Shown here: positions 42,329 through 51,314 of the stretch, piece by piece
Numbering within the stretch: the stretch's first letter is position 1
How the letters are laid out: each line of letters starts with the position of its first letter
NCBI GenBank assembly: GCA_021732215.1
Contig: JAKFVL010000003.1
Location: forward strand, 1-64,000
From: Hyphomicrobiales bacterium
Lineage (GTDB): Bacteria; Pseudomonadota; Alphaproteobacteria; Rhizobiales; Xanthobacteraceae
Reading direction: 5' to 3'
DNA: 64,000 bases
Made by a program: the position numbers and the translations under genes
The notes under the pieces: model-generated
The model's input: only the letters and a program-made list of their open reading frames with translations
Told to the model about the DNA's origin: nothing
The model's database searches: none

Positions 42329-43081
42329 ATGGCTGTCGATCTCAAGTCGCTGAAAGTGAAGCTGTTCACCGATGGCGCCGACAAGGCGCAGATCGTCGGG
42401 ATGGCGAAGAACGCCTGGATCTCCGGCTTCACAACCAATCCGTCGCTGCTGAAAAAAGCAGGCGTCACCGATTACGTGACGTATGCGCATGAACTGGTGG
42501 CCGCGGTGCCGGACCGGCACATCTCGTTCGAGGTGATCTCCGATGACGAACAGGAGATGATCGCACAGGCGCGCTTGATCTCGACATGGGGCGCAAACGT
42601 CTATGCCAAAATTCCGGTGATGACGACGCGCGGCGAGATGCTGTTCGACGCGGTGCGCACGCTGTCGCGCGACGGGATCAAGGTAAACATGACGGCGATC
42701 TTCACGGCCGGGCAGGTGGAGAAGGCTATCGCCGCGCTGGACGGCGGCGCGCCGGCCTGCGTGTCGGTTTTTGCCGGCCGTCTCGGCGACGTCGGTATCG
42801 ACTATCGTCCGATCGTCCAGGATGCGGTGAAAAAGGCGCGCTCGACCCGGAACGTCGAGATCATCTGGGCCTCGACCCGCGAGGCGTTCAACGTCATCGA
42901 GGCGCACGACATGGGCTGCCATATCGTCACCGCGCCCGCCGATGTGCTGCAGAAGATGCCGGGGCTGGGAACGCAGACGGGCGAGGATTTGACGTTTGCA
43001 TGCGTCAAGGCGTTTTGCGCCGACGCCCGGTCCGCCGGACTGGCGCTGCCGCTCCCGGGCTCTGCGCGCGCGGCTGAATAG
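42329..43081 (+). CDS. Transaldolase-family protein
   Basis: A 250-residue small transaldolase/fructose-6-phosphate aldolase-type enzyme. SGFTTNPSLLKKAG is the N-terminal signature and K94 in VYAKIPVMT the Schiff-base lysine; GRLGDVGIDYRP and IIWASTREAFNV complete the barrel. It would exchange three-carbon units between sugar phosphates, or cleave and form C3-C4 bonds with a keto sugar. Its position between manC and the oxidoreductase-aminotransferase pair suggests a role in sugar precursor supply, but a purely metabolic role is as likely. The 177-bp gap that follows contains two copies of an 11-bp direct repeat (43129-43139 and 43195-43205). Confidence 0.82.
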   Translation: MAVDLKSLKVKLFTDGADKAQIVGMAKNAWISGFTTNPSLLKKAGVTDYVTYAHELVAAVPDRHISFEVISDDEQEMIAQARLISTWGANVYAKIPVMTTRGEMLFDAVRTLSRDGIKVNMTAIFTAGQVEKAIAALDGGAPACVSVFAGRLGDVGIDYRPIVQDAVKKARSTRNVEIIWASTREAFNVIEAHDMGCHIVTAPADVLQKMPGLGTQTGEDLTFACVKAFCADARSAGLALPLPGSARAAE

Positions 43082-43258
43082 GCACCGTTTTTGACGCCTT
43101 GGCTGCCGCGGCTTACCTCCGGCCGCCCAATTTGGCGTGTAATTCTTTGAATCAAAACGTGTTTGGCCGGGCGGCCCGCAGGTTCGCCACCCCGAATTTG
43201 GCGTGCTAGGAAGCGGTCGGACAGGGCGGGTCATGATCCGTCCGCAGGGGTGGTCAGA

Positions 43259-44272
43259 ATGGGGTCTGGCGTGAAGGCGTCCGCGAAACCGTCGGTTGAA
43301 GGCCGGCTTCGGATTGGCGTGATCGGTGCGGGCGTGATGGGCAGCAACCATGCCCGCGTTCTGGACAGTTTACCCGGTGTGTCGCTGACCGGCATTGCCG
43401 ATCCGCTTGCTGCACATCGCGCACGCGCCGAGGAATTCATCGGCTGCAAGACCTTTAATTCCATGGATGAACTGCTGGCGGCCGGCGTCGACGCGGTCAC
43501 CGTCGCAGCACCCACTCATCTGCATCACGAGATATCGCTCGCCTGTCTCGCCAGGGGCATTCATGTCCTGGTCGAGAAGCCGATCGCGTCCACCGTCGAG
43601 GAGGGCGAGGAGATCGTCGCGGCTGCGAAACGCGCCGGCGTCACGCTGATGGCCGGCCACGTCGAGCGTTTCAATCCGGCGGTCGCAGCGATCAAGAACG
43701 CGATCCAGGGCGAGGATATTCTCTCGATCGCGATCACGCGCGTCGGACCGTTCCCGCCGCGCATGTCGAACGTGGGCGTTGTCATCGACCTTGCCGTCCA
43801 TGACATCGATCTGATCCGCTGGTTCACCGAATCCGAGATCGTCGATGTTCAGCCGCAACTCTCCAGTGCCGTCGCCGAGCGCGAGGACATTGCTCTGCTG
43901 CAATTCCGCACTGCCTCGGGCGTGCTCGCGCACATCAACACCAACTGGCTGACGCCGTTCAAGGCGCGCAACGTGACAGTCGCAACCCGCGGCAAGTACG
44001 TCATGGGCGATCTGTTGACCCGTCAGGTCACCGAGTGTTTCGGCTTTCAGCCCGACGGCAGCTATTCGATGCGTCATCTGTCGGTCGGTCATGACGAGCC
44101 GTTGCGTGCGGAGCTGATCGCCTTCATCAATGCCGTGAAGTCCGGCTCGACGCCCGCCGTCACCGGCGAGCAGGCCGTCGCCAGCCTCGAGATCGCGATC
44201 AGGTGTCTCCAGGCTCCCGTCACTGCCGCCGCGGCAGCCGCCCGCAAGGGTCCGCGCCGCGTGGCCGGCTAA
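43259..44272 (+). CDS. Gfo/Idh/MocA oxidoreductase (WlbA/WbpB-like)
   Basis: A 337-residue dehydrogenase starting at ATG 43259 (AGGGG upstream; earlier in-frame codons look non-coding). IGVIGAGVMGSNHARVL binds NAD; VEKPIASTVEEGEEI is the EKP motif, and AGHVERFNPAV is the loop shared with WlbA/WbpB-type UDP-GlcNAcA 3-dehydrogenases. DLAVHDIDLIRW holds the catalytic His-Asp. The next gene is a DegT-type aminotransferase, the partner in making 3-amino sugar acids. UDP-sugar substrate inferred from this pair. Confidence 0.8.
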   Translation: MGSGVKASAKPSVEGRLRIGVIGAGVMGSNHARVLDSLPGVSLTGIADPLAAHRARAEEFIGCKTFNSMDELLAAGVDAVTVAAPTHLHHEISLACLARGIHVLVEKPIASTVEEGEEIVAAAKRAGVTLMAGHVERFNPAVAAIKNAIQGEDILSIAITRVGPFPPRMSNVGVVIDLAVHDIDLIRWFTESEIVDVQPQLSSAVAEREDIALLQFRTASGVLAHINTNWLTPFKARNVTVATRGKYVMGDLLTRQVTECFGFQPDGSYSMRHLSVGHDEPLRAELIAFINAVKSGSTPAVTGEQAVASLEIAIRCLQAPVTAAAAAARKGPRRVAG

Positions 44273-44294
44273 TCGACATACTGAAATCGGAAAC

Positions 44295-45446
44295 ATGAAC
44301 CAGCATCTGCGCCCCGAGCCCATTCCGTTTATCGATATCCAGGCCCAGCGCCGCCGGCTCGGCAAATCCATCGACGATGCTGTGGCGCGCGTTCTGACGC
44401 ATTGCGCATTCGTCAATGGCCCGGAAGTCACCCAGCTCGAAGCCGATCTCGCCGCATTCAGCGGCGCGAAGCATGTCGTCACCTGCGCCAGCGGCACCGA
44501 CGCGCTGCTGATGGTGTTGATGGCCAAAGGCATCGGCCCCGGCGATGCGGTGATCGTGCCGTCATTCACGTTCTGCGCCACCGGCGAGGTGGTTGCCCTG
44601 ACCGGGGCGACGCCGGTGTTCGTCGATGTCGTCGAAAACACCTTCAACATCGACGCAGAGTCGGTGACGCGCGGCATAGCGGCTGCGCGAAAGCTCGAAC
44701 TGACGCCGAAGGCGATCATCCCGGTCGACCTGTTCGGCCAGTGCGCGGATCACGACGGGATCGCCGCGGTGGCGGACGCAGAGGGTCTGTTCGTGCTCGA
44801 CGACGCGGCGCAAGGATTTGGCGCTTCCTACAAGGGCCGCCGCCTCGGCACGTTCGGTCTGGCGACGGCGACGAGCTTCTTCCCGGCCAAGCCGCTTGGC
44901 TGCTATGGCGACGGCGGAGCCATATTCACGGACGATGCCGAACTCGCAAATACGCTTCGCAGCATTCGCGTTCATGGTCAGGGTTCCGACAAATACGACA
45001 ATGTCCGGCTCGGTCTGACCGCGCGGCTCGACACCATTCAGGCGGCGATCCTGATCGAGAAGCTGAAGATTTTCGAGGACGAGATTGCCGCGCGCAACCG
45101 TGTCGCGACCCGTTATGCGCAGGGTCTCGGCAATGTCGTGACCGTGCCCCGGCTCGCTGACGGTTGCTCGTCGGTTTGGGCGCAGTACACCATCCGGCTG
45201 CCGCAGGGCGTCGATCGTGATGCATTTGCCGCGCATCTGAAATCCCAGGGTGTTCCGACCGCGATCTACTATGCGCGGTCGCTGCATCAGCAGAGCGCTT
45301 ACCGGCATTATCCGGTCGCGAACGGCGGCCTGCCGGTGTCCGAGAAACTCTCGGAGGACGCGATCAGCCTTCCGATCCACGCCTACCTCGATGAATCGGC
45401 GCAGGATCGGGTCATCAAGGCTGTGCGCGGTGCGCTTTCCGCCTGA
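44295..45446 (+). CDS. Sugar aminotransferase (WlbC/WbpE-like, DegT/DnrJ/EryC1 family)
   Basis: A 383-residue PLP aminotransferase. PFIDIQAQRRRLGKSID is the WbpE/DegT opening; VPSFTFCATGEVV, IPVDLFGQCAD and FVLDDAAQGFGA are family blocks; the Schiff-base Lys is in FFPAKPLGCYGDGG. The sequence FPxKxLGCYGDGGA is the main form, in contrast to LegC at 24430. It lies 22 bp after the WlbA-like gene, fitting UDP-3-keto-GlcNAcA to UDP-GlcNAc3NA. WbpA and WbpD/WbpI equivalents are not in the window, except that the epimerase at 37552 could serve in part. Confidence 0.82.
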   Translation: MNQHLRPEPIPFIDIQAQRRRLGKSIDDAVARVLTHCAFVNGPEVTQLEADLAAFSGAKHVVTCASGTDALLMVLMAKGIGPGDAVIVPSFTFCATGEVVALTGATPVFVDVVENTFNIDAESVTRGIAAARKLELTPKAIIPVDLFGQCADHDGIAAVADAEGLFVLDDAAQGFGASYKGRRLGTFGLATATSFFPAKPLGCYGDGGAIFTDDAELANTLRSIRVHGQGSDKYDNVRLGLTARLDTIQAAILIEKLKIFEDEIAARNRVATRYAQGLGNVVTVPRLADGCSSVWAQYTIRLPQGVDRDAFAAHLKSQGVPTAIYYARSLHQQSAYRHYPVANGGLPVSEKLSEDAISLPIHAYLDESAQDRVIKAVRGALSA

Positions 45447-45658
45447 TTTCGGCGTTTTTCCGCTCCGCCGGGCAGGATAGAACCAGTGTTCCGATCCTGA
45501 CATTCGCCCCGGTTCAGCGGTCGCTCCTGCAAATGTCAGGATCGAAAGACCACCAGCCAGTTTTAAGATTATAGTGGAGCTTTGGATTCGATATTCGCAT
45601 CATGAATGGGCCGCGAGGTAGTCTGCGAATGTCAAATCCACTCCACTAGAAACGGCCG
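45447..45658. other. Intergenic stretch with a perfect 13-bp inverted repeat
   Basis: The 212-bp region before murJ holds the arms CGATCCTGACATT (45492-45504) and AATGTCAGGATCG (45532-45544) with a 27-base loop. There is no T-run after the stem, so it is not a classical terminator. The half-site AATGTCA recurs at 45627-45633, close to the murJ start. Regulatory or a decayed repeat. Confidence 0.5.
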
Positions 45659-47185
45659 ATGCTGAGTCGAATCTTCACCGTCGGCGGTTTTACGCTTCTC
45701 TCGCGGCTCACCGGCTTTGCCCGCGATATCATGCTGGCTGCGATCCTTGGCGCCGGGCCGATCGCCGACGCATTCTTTGTCGCCTTGCGGCTGCCCAATC
45801 ATTTCCGTGCGATCTTTGCGGAAGGCGCGTTCAACGCGGCGTTCATTCCGGCTTACGCCCACATTCACGGCAACGGCGGCGAGGCGTCGGCGCGGATTTT
45901 TGCCAGCCGCATCTTCACGCTGCTGTTTGTGGTGCAGGTGATGCTGCTGGCGGTGGCGTGGCTGTTCATGCCGCAGGTGATCGCGCTGCTGGCGCCGGGC
46001 TTCGTGGACGATCCGCAGCGCGGCGAACTTGCCGTGACGCTGACGCGGATCACGTTCCCATATCTCCTGCTGATCACGCTGGTGACGCTGTACGGCGGCA
46101 TGCTCAACGTGATGCATCGTTTCGCATCCGCTGCCGCGGCGCCGATCTTGCTCAATCTCTCGATGATGGCGGCGCTCGCGCTTGCGGCCTTTTTCCCCAC
46201 CGCAGGCCACGCGGCGGCATGGGGCGTACTCGTGGCCGGTGTGCTCGAGTTCCTGCTGCTGGCGGGTGACGCCAGACGCAACGGTGTGCTGCCAGGATTT
46301 GCCCGGCCGAAGCTCGATGAGGATGTGCGGGGCTTTTTCCGCGCACTCGGCCCCGCGACGCTCGGATCGATGGGCACGCAGGTCGCGCTGTTTGCCGACA
46401 CGATCATCGCAACGTTCCTGGCGGCGGGCGCGCTGTCGGCGTTGTATTACGCCGACCGGCTCAACCAGTTGCCGATCGGTGTGATCGGCATAGCGATCGG
46501 CACCGTGCTGCTGCCGGAAATGTCGCGGCAACTGACGTCCGGCGACCGCGCCGGCGCGATGGCGTCGCAGCGCAAGGCTTTCGACTTCACGCTGCTGTTC
46601 TCGGTGCCGTTCGTCGCCGCGTTCCTGACCGTGCCGGACATCATCATGCGGGCGATGTTCGCGCGCGGTGCTTTCACCAGGGCGGATGCGGCGGCGGCGG
46701 GCGCCACGCTCGCAGCTTACGCTCTCGGACTGATTCCTTTCGTGCTGATCCGCAGCGCCATCGCCACCTTCCTCGCGCGCAAGGATACGGCAACGCCGAT
46801 GAAGGCTGCGCTGACTGGCGTTGCGGTCAATGTCGCGCTCAAGATCGCGCTGGTCGGCTCGCTGGCGCAAATCGGCCTCGCGCTGGCGACAGCGGTCGGC
46901 GCGTGGGTCAATCTGCTGCTGGTGGTGGTCTTCGCCATGCGCAGAGGTCACCTCGAGATCGATCGCGGTTTTGTCCAGTCGATGCTGAAGTTTGTCGCGG
47001 CAGGGGCTGTGCTCGCCGCTGTGCTGTGGTTTTCGGCCCGATGGCTGGCGACAGCGATTCAGGGAATAGCCCTGCTGGATGAGGCCATCCTTGCCGCGCT
47101 GATCGTGATTGGCGCGGTGGTCTACGCCGCTCTGATTTTCGCATTGTTCGGCAAACGCTGGCTTATGTCGCTGATGCGCCCGTAA
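45659..47185 (+). CDS. murJ: Lipid II flippase MurJ
   Basis: A 508-residue MOP-superfamily membrane protein that flips lipid II across the inner membrane for peptidoglycan assembly. GFARDIMLAAILGAG is the canonical MurJ N-terminus; ALRLPNHFRAIFAEGAFNAAFIPAYA and YYADRLNQLPIGVIGIAIGTVLLPE are further hallmarks, with about fourteen membrane segments. Length is normal. It marks the return to housekeeping chromosome, with the higher GC of core genes. Essential in most bacteria. Confidence 0.95.
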   Translation: MLSRIFTVGGFTLLSRLTGFARDIMLAAILGAGPIADAFFVALRLPNHFRAIFAEGAFNAAFIPAYAHIHGNGGEASARIFASRIFTLLFVVQVMLLAVAWLFMPQVIALLAPGFVDDPQRGELAVTLTRITFPYLLLITLVTLYGGMLNVMHRFASAAAAPILLNLSMMAALALAAFFPTAGHAAAWGVLVAGVLEFLLLAGDARRNGVLPGFARPKLDEDVRGFFRALGPATLGSMGTQVALFADTIIATFLAAGALSALYYADRLNQLPIGVIGIAIGTVLLPEMSRQLTSGDRAGAMASQRKAFDFTLLFSVPFVAAFLTVPDIIMRAMFARGAFTRADAAAAGATLAAYALGLIPFVLIRSAIATFLARKDTATPMKAALTGVAVNVALKIALVGSLAQIGLALATAVGAWVNLLLVVVFAMRRGHLEIDRGFVQSMLKFVAAGAVLAAVLWFSARWLATAIQGIALLDEAILAALIVIGAVVYAALIFALFGKRWLMSLMRP

Positions 47186-47246
47186 GCCATTTGCGCCGCC
47201 GCCCGATCCGCTGCAATATATTCCCAACAATAACACCGGAGTGACA

Positions 47247-49553
47247 ATGGCACCCGTAAAATTCGGCGTCGGTCAGAGCGTGCGGCGCAAGGAAGATGAT
47301 CCCCTGATCCGTGGCAAGGGCCGCTACACCGACGATCATTCTCCGGGCCTTGAACTGCATGCGCTGATGGTTCGTTCGCCTCACGCGCACGCCAAATTCC
47401 GGATCGATGCTGCAAAAGCGCGCAACATGCCGGGCGTCGCTGCGATTCTAACCTATGACGACGTCCGCGATCTCGGCGTTTTGCCTTGCCTGTTCGAGCT
47501 GCCGGACACCAAATTCAAGGTCCCGCCCTATCTTATTCTGGCCGATGGCGTCGTGCGCCACGTCGGCGATGCAGTCGCTTTCGTGGTTGCCGAGACCGTC
47601 GAGCAGGCCCGTGACGCAGTCGAGGCGCTGAAGATCGACTGGCAGCCGTTGCCGCCGGTTGTCGGAGTCAAGAACGCCACTCAGAAGAATGCGCCGCAGG
47701 TCTGGCCGGATCAGCCGGGCAACGTACTGTTCGATGTTTCGATCGGCGACAAGAAGGTGGTGGATGCTGCGTTCGCCAAGGCGCATGCGGTCGCCGAAAT
47801 CAGTGTCGTCAATCCGCGCGTCGTGATCAACTATATAGAGCCCCGGGCGGTCGTTGCGGAGTACGACGCGAATCGAGATCACCTGACGCTCACGCTCGGC
47901 AGCCAGGGCAGCCATCGTGTGCGCGACATCATCTGCCAGAACGTTCTGAAAATCCCGACCGGCAAGATGCGGGTGATCTGTCCGGACGTCGGCGGCGGCT
48001 TTGGCACCAAACTCTTTCCCTATCGTGAATATGCGCTCGCTGCATTGGCCGCACGCAAGCTGCGCAAGAGCGTCAAATGGGTCAGTGAGCGCGCCGAGCA
48101 TTTCCTTGGCGATGCGCAGGGCCGAGACAATGTGACCACCGCGCGTATGGCGCTTGCCGAGGACGGCAAGTTTCTCGCGATGGACGTCGATCTGATGGCC
48201 GACATGGGTGCCTATCTGTCGACGTTCGGGCCTTACATTCCCTACGGCGGCGCGACGATGCTGACGGGTCTCTACGACATCCAGGCGTTTCACTGTCGCG
48301 TGCGGACGATCTTCACCAACACGGTGCCGGTCGATGCCTATCGCGGCGCGGGCCGTCCCGAGGCCGCCTACGTGCTCGAGCGGCTGGTCGACGCGGCCGC
48401 GCGCAAGCTCGGCATGTCGCCCGATGCCGTGCGCCGCAAGAACTTCATTCCGCCGCGCGCGCTGCCCTATAAAACCGCGACGGCGAAGATCTATGACTCC
48501 GGCGACTTCGCAGCTCACATGAAGCGCGCGCAGGAGATCGCGGAGTGGAAGGAGTTTCCCAAGCGCGCCAGGGCGGCGAAAAAGCAGGGGCTGGTGCGCG
48601 GCATCGGGCTGGGCTGCTACGTCGAGGTGTGCGGCACCATGGGCGAGGAAACCGCGCAGGTTCAACTCGACGCCAATGGCGACGTCACCGTGCTGATTGG
48701 CACGCAATCGAGCGGGCAGGGGCACCTTACGGCCTATGCCCAGATCATTGCCGATCAATTCGGGATTTCCTCCGATCGCGTGCACATGATCCAGGGCGAT
48801 ACCGACAAGGTTGCGACCGGACTTGGCACCGGCGGATCGGCATCGATCCCGACGGGCGGCGTCAGCGTCCAGCGCGCGACGCGGAAACTTGGCGACAGCC
48901 TGAAAGCGATCGCTGCCGAAGCGCTCGAAACCGGCGTCGCCGATCTTGAAATCAGCGAGGGGATGGTTCGGGTCGCCGGAACGGATCGCGCGATCTCGTT
49001 CGCCGATCTGGCCAAACGTCCCGGCGTCGATCCGTCGAAGCTGAGCGGCAGCGACACCTTCACCAGCGCCGACGGCACCTTTCCGAATGGCACCCATATC
49101 GCCGAGGTGGAAATCGACCCGGCCACGGGCCACATCCGCGTGGTCGGCTACGTCATCGTCGATGATTTCGGCGTGACGCTCAATCCGCTGATGCTCGCCG
49201 GGCAGGTTCATGGCGGCACCATGCAGGGCATCGGTCAGGCGCTGATGGAGCAGGCGGTCTACGATCCGGCCGACGGCCAGCTCGTGACCGGTACGTTCAT
49301 GGATTACGCGCTGCCGCGCGCCGCCGACGGCCCCTCGATCCAGTTTTCGACCCATAATGTGCCCTGCAAGACCAATCCCTTGGGCGTCAAAGGGGCAGGC
49401 GAGGCGGGGGCGGTCGGCTCGTGCCCGGCGGTCGTCAACGCCATCATCGACGGCCTGTGGCGGGAGTACAAAATCGGCCACATCGACATGCCGGCCACCC
49501 CGGAACGGGTGTGGATGGCCATCGCAGAGCAACAAAAACGTCATCGTTTATAG
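47247..49553 (+). CDS. Molybdenum hydroxylase large subunit (xanthine dehydrogenase family, form II CoxL-like)
   Basis: A 768-residue Mo-cofactor-binding subunit; ATG at 47247 has GGAG five bases upstream. DVGGGFGTKLFPYREYA, AYRGAGRPEAAYVLER and VKGAGEAGAVGS (catalytic Glu) are the family motifs. The active-site loop is AYRGAGR, not the AYxCSFR of true CO dehydrogenase, so it oxidises an aldehyde, purine or N-heterocycle. No [2Fe-2S] or FAD subunit is adjacent, though two c-type cytochromes follow and could take electrons. No twin-arginine signal; cytoplasmic location is expected, which sits oddly with periplasmic cytochromes. Confidence 0.88.
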   Translation: MAPVKFGVGQSVRRKEDDPLIRGKGRYTDDHSPGLELHALMVRSPHAHAKFRIDAAKARNMPGVAAILTYDDVRDLGVLPCLFELPDTKFKVPPYLILADGVVRHVGDAVAFVVAETVEQARDAVEALKIDWQPLPPVVGVKNATQKNAPQVWPDQPGNVLFDVSIGDKKVVDAAFAKAHAVAEISVVNPRVVINYIEPRAVVAEYDANRDHLTLTLGSQGSHRVRDIICQNVLKIPTGKMRVICPDVGGGFGTKLFPYREYALAALAARKLRKSVKWVSERAEHFLGDAQGRDNVTTARMALAEDGKFLAMDVDLMADMGAYLSTFGPYIPYGGATMLTGLYDIQAFHCRVRTIFTNTVPVDAYRGAGRPEAAYVLERLVDAAARKLGMSPDAVRRKNFIPPRALPYKTATAKIYDSGDFAAHMKRAQEIAEWKEFPKRARAAKKQGLVRGIGLGCYVEVCGTMGEETAQVQLDANGDVTVLIGTQSSGQGHLTAYAQIIADQFGISSDRVHMIQGDTDKVATGLGTGGSASIPTGGVSVQRATRKLGDSLKAIAAEALETGVADLEISEGMVRVAGTDRAISFADLAKRPGVDPSKLSGSDTFTSADGTFPNGTHIAEVEIDPATGHIRVVGYVIVDDFGVTLNPLMLAGQVHGGTMQGIGQALMEQAVYDPADGQLVTGTFMDYALPRAADGPSIQFSTHNVPCKTNPLGVKGAGEAGAVGSCPAVVNAIIDGLWREYKIGHIDMPATPERVWMAIAEQQKRHRL

Positions 49554-49695
49554 GGATATGCCGGAATATTAGATTGATTCCAGTGTTCTGGGTTATAGTG
49601 CATCGTCCGCCTGACCTTGAATCGGGCCGGTCATGACCTCGGGTGACAGCCAGCGATTTTTGCGCAGTTCGTTTGATCCAAAGGAGAATCGGCCG

Positions 49696-50142
49696 ATGAT
49701 TCGTGGAATTGTTATTGTGGGGACACTGTTGCTGGGCGTCGGCGTCGTCGCCGCGCAGCAGGATCTCGTGGCGCAGCGTGCGACGCTGATGAAGGCCAAC
49801 GGTAAGAACCTCGGCACCGTGCTCAGCGCGACAGCCAAAGGCGACAAGCCTTACGATCAGGCCGCGATCGATGCCGCGCTGAACGTTCTCGAGGACACCG
49901 CAAAGAAACTTCCGGCGCTTTATGCTGACAGCACCAAGGGTCTCAAGAGCGAGGGCGATTTCCAGGCGTCGCCGAAGATATGGGAAAACAAGGCCGGATT
50001 CGCTGCTGAAATAGATGCGTTCGCCAAGGCGGTGAGCGATGTGAAGGCCAAGGCCAAGGACCTCGATTCGCTGAAGGCTAGCCTGCCGGCGATCGGCAAG
50101 CAGTGCGGTTCCTGCCACGAAGGTTTCCGCGTCAAGACCTGA
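49696..50142 (+). CDS. Class II cytochrome c (cytochrome c' / c-556 type)
   Basis: A 148-residue periplasmic haem protein. AAGGAG precedes the ATG at 49696 by nine bases. A Sec signal (MIRGIVIVGTLLLGVGVVAA) is followed by four-helix-bundle sequence, and the haem motif C137-GS-C140-H141 is close to the C-terminus, as in class II cytochromes. A strong rho-independent terminator follows at 50165-50194. Likely electron carrier or NO/other ligand-binding protein; partner unknown, possibly the hydroxylase upstream. Confidence 0.88.
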   Translation: MIRGIVIVGTLLLGVGVVAAQQDLVAQRATLMKANGKNLGTVLSATAKGDKPYDQAAIDAALNVLEDTAKKLPALYADSTKGLKSEGDFQASPKIWENKAGFAAEIDAFAKAVSDVKAKAKDLDSLKASLPAIGKQCGSCHEGFRVKT

Positions 50143-50164
50143 CGGTTTTGATTGCGGCTGAATC

Positions 50165-50194
50165 AAGCGGGCGTTTCGGCGCCCGCTTTTTTTT
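50165..50194 (+). terminator. Rho-independent terminator after the class II cytochrome gene
   Basis: A seven-bp perfect stem (GCGGGCG at 50167-50173 and CGCCCGC at 50180-50186), a six-base loop, and eight T residues (50187-50194). Two A residues before the stem can pair with the first T residues. Clear terminator. Confidence 0.9.
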
Positions 50195-50305
50195 CAGGCG
50201 ATCCCGATTTCCAGCCAGCTTCGGTGATGGGGGTTTGCGATCCGCATTGTTCTCCCATAACCTGCAAGGATATTCCGGTGATATTGTTTCGCATCGATTT
50301 GATTG

Positions 50306-51244
50306 ATGGGCGCGCGGATGTTGCGAAAACTTCTGATGCTGGCAGTCCTCGCGGCAGTCGCCGGCTTTGCGGTGTACTGGTTCGTGACCATTCCGGGAAC
50401 CATTCCGCAAAGCGCGCTGGCGGCTTACACGCCGAACGTCGCCAATGGCAAAACCGTGTTCGATGCGGGAGGCTGTGCGTCGTGTCACGCGGTGCCGAAG
50501 GAAGACCGGACGCTGCTCGGCGGCGGGATGGCGCTGCCGTCGCCGTTCGGCACGTTCTATGCGCCGAACATCTCCCCGCACCCGACCAACGGCATCGGCA
50601 ACTGGACCGAGGCGCAGTTTGCCACCGCAGTTCTGAAGGGGACATCGCCGTCCGGCGAGCACTACTTCCCGGCGTTTCCTTATGGCTCGTACCACCTCGC
50701 AAAGCTGGAGGACGTGCGCGATCTGTTTGCATACATCAAGACGCTGCCGCCGTTGTCCGGCCGCTCGCGCGAGCATGAACTTCCGTTCCCGTTCAACATT
50801 CGCCGCAACGTCGGCGGCTGGAAGCTGCTGTTTTTCGCGGACAAGCCGTTCGTCCCCGATCCGAAACAGTCGGCGGCATGGAATCGCGGCTCTTATCTCG
50901 TGAACGGGCTTGGGCACTGCGCCGAATGCCACAGCCCTCGCAACCCGCTGGGCGGCATCGTGTCGGCGCAGAAGTTTGCCGGCGGTCCCAATCCGGAAGG
51001 CGAGGGTTGGGTGCCGAATATCACCCAGAAGCGGCTCGGAAGCTGGCGCGAAAAGGACATCGCGTATTTCCTGGAGACCGGCGAGACGCCGGAGGGCGAT
51101 ACGACCGGCGGCATCATGACCCGCGTCATCAAGAACATGGCGCAGCTCAGCCCCGAAGACCGCAACGCCATGGCGGTCTATCTGAAGTCGTTGGCTCCGG
51201 TGGACGGGCCGCCGCGGCCTCCGAAAAAAGAGACCAGGTCGTAA
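50306..51244 (+). CDS. Dihaem c-type cytochrome
   Basis: About 312 residues with an uncleaved N-terminal membrane anchor (MLRKLLMLAVLAAVAGFAVYWF) and two haem-binding motifs, CASCH near residue 57 and CAECH near 209. The pattern MALPSPFGTFYAPNISP and the second-domain repeat WVPNITQ are those of the cytochrome subunits of membrane alcohol/aldehyde dehydrogenases. It probably passes electrons from a periplasmic or membrane dehydrogenase to the respiratory chain. The start is uncertain (ATG 50306 or 50318, no strong site). Separated from the upstream genes by a terminator, so it has its own promoter. Confidence 0.85.
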   Translation: MGARMLRKLLMLAVLAAVAGFAVYWFVTIPGTIPQSALAAYTPNVANGKTVFDAGGCASCHAVPKEDRTLLGGGMALPSPFGTFYAPNISPHPTNGIGNWTEAQFATAVLKGTSPSGEHYFPAFPYGSYHLAKLEDVRDLFAYIKTLPPLSGRSREHELPFPFNIRRNVGGWKLLFFADKPFVPDPKQSAAWNRGSYLVNGLGHCAECHSPRNPLGGIVSAQKFAGGPNPEGEGWVPNITQKRLGSWREKDIAYFLETGETPEGDTTGGIMTRVIKNMAQLSPEDRNAMAVYLKSLAPVDGPPRPPKKETRS

Positions 51245-51258
51245 GCGCCAACTTTGTC

Positions 51259-51314
51259 ATGGCCGGGCATAGCCGTTCCCGGAACGGCGTTCTTCGAACG
51301 CCTATGCCGGACAT
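51259..51314. repeat. Three-armed palindromic intergenic repeat
   Basis: An outer stem (51259-51272 with 51302-51314, one bulge) encloses two side-by-side hairpins: CCGTTC-CCG-GAACGG (51273-51287) and CGTTC-TTC-GAACG (51288-51300). The rest of the 286-bp gap to the transporter gene holds no gene. The whole resembles interspersed REP-like elements of the Bradyrhizobium group. A 16-bp piece of it (51277-51292) recurs at 52768-52783. Confidence 0.65.

Noticed and set aside
45632-47236. Long antisense frame over murJ
   Set aside because: Arg/Gln/His-rich low-complexity sequence typical of the reverse complement of a membrane-protein gene.
47448-49544. Very long antisense frame inside the molybdenum hydroxylase gene
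   Set aside because: It mirrors the codon pattern of a strongly recognisable protein on the other strand and matches no family.
47247-49553. Carbon monoxide dehydrogenase large subunit
   Set aside because: The active-site loop is AYRGAGR and lacks the Cys of true CO dehydrogenase; no small or medium subunit genes adjoin.
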